Below are positions 5,467-7,966 of a DNA stretch of 7,966 bases, piece by piece. The stretch is from Solobacterium sp. Its GTDB lineage: Bacteria; Bacillota_I; Bacilli_A; Erysipelotrichales; Erysipelotrichaceae. The notes under the pieces were generated by a model. That model saw nothing but the letters and a program-made list of their open reading frames with translations, had not been told where the DNA came from and did no database searches. How positions within the stretch are numbered: position 1 is the stretch's first letter; every line of letters begins with the position of its first letter. The DNA is taken from contig JAFWCP010000385.1 of NCBI GenBank assembly GCA_017536845.1, positions 1 to 7,966 of the forward strand, in the 5' to 3' direction. A program made the translations under genes and the position numbers.

Positions 5467-7102
5467 AAACACGAAACGGGTGAAAAACGGATTCATTGCC
5501 GGTTCTCTGGCCTCTTCGGCCGGGGTGTTCGTCTCCAAGCTGATCGGCCTGTTCTATGTCGTGCCGTTCCGCTCGATTGTCGGCCAGCAGAATCTGGATT
5601 ATTACTCGGCTGCCTATACATACTACAATGTTCTGCTGCAGATCTGCTCCGCCGGTCTGCCTTTTGCCATTGCCGCCATTGTTGCCCGCTATGCCAACCG
5701 CAATGATTACAAGACGCTGCTGCTGGTGCGCAAGATGTCGACGCTGATCCTGATGTGTTTCGGCTTTGGCATGGCAATCCTGTTCATGGCGATTTCCCGG
5801 CCGCTGGCTGCCGGCCGGCTTGGCCCGGCTGCTTCTCCGGAAGCGGTCATCGTCATGCAGAATACATTTGTGATTCTTGCCCTTGCTCTGTTCTTCGTGC
5901 CGATTCTCTACAGCTACCGGGGCTTTTACCAGGGTTTAAAGGAACTCAACGTCTATGCTGCCAGCCAGGTGATAGAACAGTTTGCCCGCGTGGCCGCACT
6001 GCTTGGCTTAGGCTTCCTGGTCGTCAAAGTCATGGGCATGGCGCCGATTTTCGGCATTTATGCATCAGTCCTGGCCACAACCGTCGGCTGTATTTTCGCC
6101 TTGCTGTATTTCATGGCCTTTGACCGTAAACAGGTCGTTCGCCTCAAGGCACAGGCGAGGCATCAGCGCACAAAAGCCGCCTCGGTCGGTGACCTGCTTC
6201 TGGAAATGCTTGGCTATGGCCTTCCTTACGTGCTGGTTGCGATTCTGGGCAATTCCCAGACCCTGGTCAATACCCAGTTTTTCGTGCGCGTCAACACATC
6301 GATGGGCATGTCTTTTGAGACTGCCCAGATCCTGAATTCCATTATCGAGACCAACTGCGACAAACTGACCTCGATCCCGCAGGTCTTATCCATCGGCTTC
6401 TCGGCCGGCATCGTACCGTATATGACGACAGCCCTGGAAAACCGGGACAGGAGGATGCTCAACCGCAATATTGAAGACTGTCTGGATACCGTTCTTTACA
6501 TCGCCATGCCGATCTGCTTTACGATGGCAGTGCTGTCAGGGCCGATCTATTACTTCATGTACGGAGCGAAAGAACTCGAATTCGGCACGGTCTGCCTGCG
6601 CTGGGCGTCTTTGCTGGGATTCATGACGACCCTGACTCCCATATGCAACTCAATGATGCTGACGCTGCGCTTCCGCAAGGAAAGCATCATATACCTGGCG
6701 GTAGGCTTTATGGTCAAGCTGATCACTTTCTATCCGCTGATCCGCTTTACCGGCTTTACCGGATCAATCACCTCCAGCGTGCTGTGCTCGCTGACGATCG
6801 TCATCCTTTCGCTGCTGAAGATCAAACAGCAGTACAAGGTCCGTTACCGCCGCATCGGCATCCGGGCGTTCAAGATGCTGATAGGGTGTTTCTGCATGAA
6901 CGGCGTCTATGCGCTGTTCCGGATGGTCGGCTGCAACGGCCTGCATCCATCCCGGCTGATCGCGATGGTGCAGCTGGCGGCCATGGGCATCAGTGCCGTT
7001 GCCGTTTACCTGCTTGTCACGGACGCCATGAAACTTCCGAAGGCTGTCTTCCACATGAGCCTGAAGGACCTGGTCTTAAAAGTCGCGCACAGGGGGGCAT
7101 AG
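5459..7102 (+). CDS. ytgP: YtgP/MurJ-like lipid II flippase (MOP superfamily)
   Basis: A 547-residue polytopic membrane protein of the MATE/PST/MviN superfamily. YtgP (MurJ in B. subtilis, 544 residues) moves lipid-linked peptidoglycan precursor across the cytoplasmic membrane. The N-terminus NGFIAGSLASSAG and then SKLIGLFYVVPF is the typical first helix, the segment YSYRGFYQGLKE lies near residues 151-162, and hydrophobic segments recur to the C-terminus, consistent with about 14 membrane helices. ATG at 5459 is supported by GGAGG at 5448-5452; upstream in-frame ATGs give an Arg/Lys-rich extension lying inside the lipoprotein gene and are rejected. It overlaps the lipoprotein by 8 bp and rsuA follows after 4 bp. 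A similar flippase-rsuA pairing occurs in Bacillus (from memory). A SpoVB-like or polysaccharide flippase role cannot be excluded without alignment. Confidence 0.88.
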   Translation: MSENTKRVKNGFIAGSLASSAGVFVSKLIGLFYVVPFRSIVGQQNLDYYSAAYTYYNVLLQICSAGLPFAIAAIVARYANRNDYKTLLLVRKMSTLILMCFGFGMAILFMAISRPLAAGRLGPAASPEAVIVMQNTFVILALALFFVPILYSYRGFYQGLKELNVYAASQVIEQFARVAALLGLGFLVVKVMGMAPIFGIYASVLATTVGCIFALLYFMAFDRKQVVRLKAQARHQRTKAASVGDLLLEMLGYGLPYVLVAILGNSQTLVNTQFFVRVNTSMGMSFETAQILNSIIETNCDKLTSIPQVLSIGFSAGIVPYMTTALENRDRRMLNRNIEDCLDTVLYIAMPICFTMAVLSGPIYYFMYGAKELEFGTVCLRWASLLGFMTTLTPICNSMMLTLRFRKESIIYLAVGFMVKLITFYPLIRFTGFTGSITSSVLCSLTIVILSLLKIKQQYKVRYRRIGIRAFKMLIGCFCMNGVYALFRMVGCNGLHPSRLIAMVQLAAMGISAVAVYLLVTDAMKLPKAVFHMSLKDLVLKVAHRGA

Positions 7103-7106
7103 GCAT

Positions 7107-7805
7107 ATGATGCGTCTGGACAAATATCTTGCCGTCATGGGATACGGCACAAGAAATGAAATCAAGAAACTGATCAAGGCAAAGGAAGTAACGGTTGCCG
7201 GCGTGCAGAAAGTCACGCCGGAAATGAAGATTGACGAAAACACCGCTGAGGTGTATGTCAGCGGTGAAAGGATAGTCTACAGCCAGTATGTCTATCTGAT
7301 GCTGAACAAGCCGCAGGGATATCTCTCGGCGACAAGGTCGGCAGATGCCAACGTGATGGACCTGATCAGCGAACCGTACCGGGACATGTTTCCGTGCGGC
7401 CGGCTGGACAAGGATACCGAAGGCCTGCTGCTGATCACCAATGACGGCCCTTTGGCCCACCAGCTGCTTTCGCCGAAGCACCACGTGGACAAGGAGTATT
7501 ACGTTGAGCTTAAGAATCCGTATTCACAAAGTGATATGGAAGCCCTGGCGAAGGGGATCACGATCGACGGGGATGAAGAATGCCTGCCGGCCGAACTGAT
7601 CCCGGAAGATGAAAAAACATGCCGTCTGATCATCCAGGAAGGCAAGTTCCATGAGATCAAACGCATGTTTGAAGCGCTTGGCAATGAAGTGGTCTATCTG
7701 AAACGGCTGCGGATGAAGAACCTTGTTCTGGATCCTGACCTGGAACCGGGTGAATACCGGTATCTCAGTGAAGAAGAAATTGCCGATCTAAAGCAGCCCG
7801 CATGA
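7107..7805 (+). CDS. rsuA: RsuA-family 16S rRNA pseudouridine synthase
   Basis: A 232-residue enzyme that converts a specific uridine of rRNA to pseudouridine; E. coli RsuA (231 residues) acts at U516 of 16S rRNA. Residues 2-50 form the S4 RNA-binding domain (RLDKYLAVMGYGTR). The catalytic domain has the strand LMLNKPQGYLS (64-74), the active-site motif GRLDKDTEGLLL (98-109) with catalytic Asp101, and the conserved EGKFHEIKRMF near 178-188. The start is ATG 7107, with purine-rich AGGGGGG at 7091-7097; ATG at 7110 is an alternative one codon later. It lies 4 bp after the flippase gene and probably shares its transcript. RluB/E/F members are close relatives, but length and the Gram-positive context favour RsuA (YtzG-like). 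Its last 18 bases overlap the convergent ispH end. Confidence 0.93.
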   Translation: MMRLDKYLAVMGYGTRNEIKKLIKAKEVTVAGVQKVTPEMKIDENTAEVYVSGERIVYSQYVYLMLNKPQGYLSATRSADANVMDLISEPYRDMFPCGRLDKDTEGLLLITNDGPLAHQLLSPKHHVDKEYYVELKNPYSQSDMEALAKGITIDGDEECLPAELIPEDEKTCRLIIQEGKFHEIKRMFEALGNEVVYLKRLRMKNLVLDPDLEPGEYRYLSEEEIADLKQPA

Positions 7806-7966
7806 GATATGGTCGGGCAGGCTGAGGATCCCGGTATCAATATAATTCTGAATCACCGCGATGACCTGCCTGGTCAGGTCGTTGGGCGTGGAGGAACCGC
7901 TTGTTACGGCAATGCGGTTTTTTCCTTTCAGCATCTCTTCCCTGAGATCCATGGCCGAATCAATCA
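7788..7966 (-). CDS. ispH: C-terminal fragment of IspH, HMBPP reductase (partial)
   Basis: On the - strand a frame open from the window edge ends in TAG at 7788-7790 and gives 58 residues. They include IDSAMDLREEMLKGKNRIAV followed by TSGSSTPNDLTRQVI, the C-terminal signature of IspH (LytB), where the S-x-P serine binds the substrate diphosphate. IspH is the iron-sulphur enzyme that reduces HMBPP to IPP and DMAPP, the last step of the methylerythritol phosphate pathway. The cluster cysteines lie outside the window. The gene converges on rsuA with an 18-bp overlap of coding ends and no terminator between. The N-terminal part is beyond the window edge. Confidence 0.88.
   Translation of the reverse strand, partial: IDSAMDLREEMLKGKNRIAVTSGSSTPNDLTRQVIAVIQNYIDTGILSLPDHISCGLL

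Noticed and set aside
5755..6123. Alternative-frame open stretches on the + strand within the flippase gene
   Set aside because: They lie wholly within the flippase coding frame, which has continuous membrane-helix character. The other frames give Pro/Arg/Ser-rich products without start signals.

Overview
The window is a stretch of ordinary chromosome from a low- to mid-GC Gram-positive bacterium (Bacillota). Evidence is a CcpA-type LacI regulator, a tyrosine T-box leader on tyrS, a YtxG-like gene and strong AGGAG-type ribosome binding sites. An Erysipelotrichia-like host is my guess from general flavour only. I see no phage, transposon, CRISPR array, tRNA or rRNA gene. Nearly all genes run on the + strand; only a fragment at the right edge runs on the - strand.

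Left part (1-2968). The last 17 codons of an upstream gene, possibly murC, are followed at once by a clean sigma-A promoter (TTGAAA, 17 bp, TATAAT). A one-mismatch cre (CcpA operator) sits inside this promoter. It drives a tight cluster: a one-membrane-segment DUF948/YtxG-like protein, a 491-residue Glu/Ala/Lys-rich helical repeat protein, and ccpA. The order murC - ytxG - ytxH - ccpA - tyrS resembles Bacillus (from memory), but the ytxH position holds an unrelated-looking giant repeat protein, and ytxJ and aroA are absent. The cre-like site suggests that CcpA represses its own operon.

Middle (2965-4872). A consensus promoter whose -35 overlaps the ccpA stop codon starts a complete tyrosine T-box leader: Stem I with a UAC specifier, the T-box sequence with a UGGU bulge, and a competing terminator. 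The T-box controls tyrS, the class I tyrosyl-tRNA synthetase. A 383-bp gene-free stretch follows. It holds a strong intrinsic terminator and, at its end, an extended -10 promoter.

Right part (4873-7966). An unrecognised 193-residue lipoprotein overlaps by 8 bp a YtgP/MurJ-like lipid-linked precursor flippase, which is followed after 4 bp by an RsuA-family 16S rRNA pseudouridine synthase. This looks like a three-gene operon. The 3' end of rsuA overlaps by 18 bp the 3' end of a convergent gene on the - strand, recognisable as the C-terminus of IspH, the last enzyme of the non-mevalonate isoprenoid pathway.

I found no clearly new multi-gene system. The most unusual items are the repeat protein inside the ccpA operon and the lipoprotein coupled to the flippase gene.
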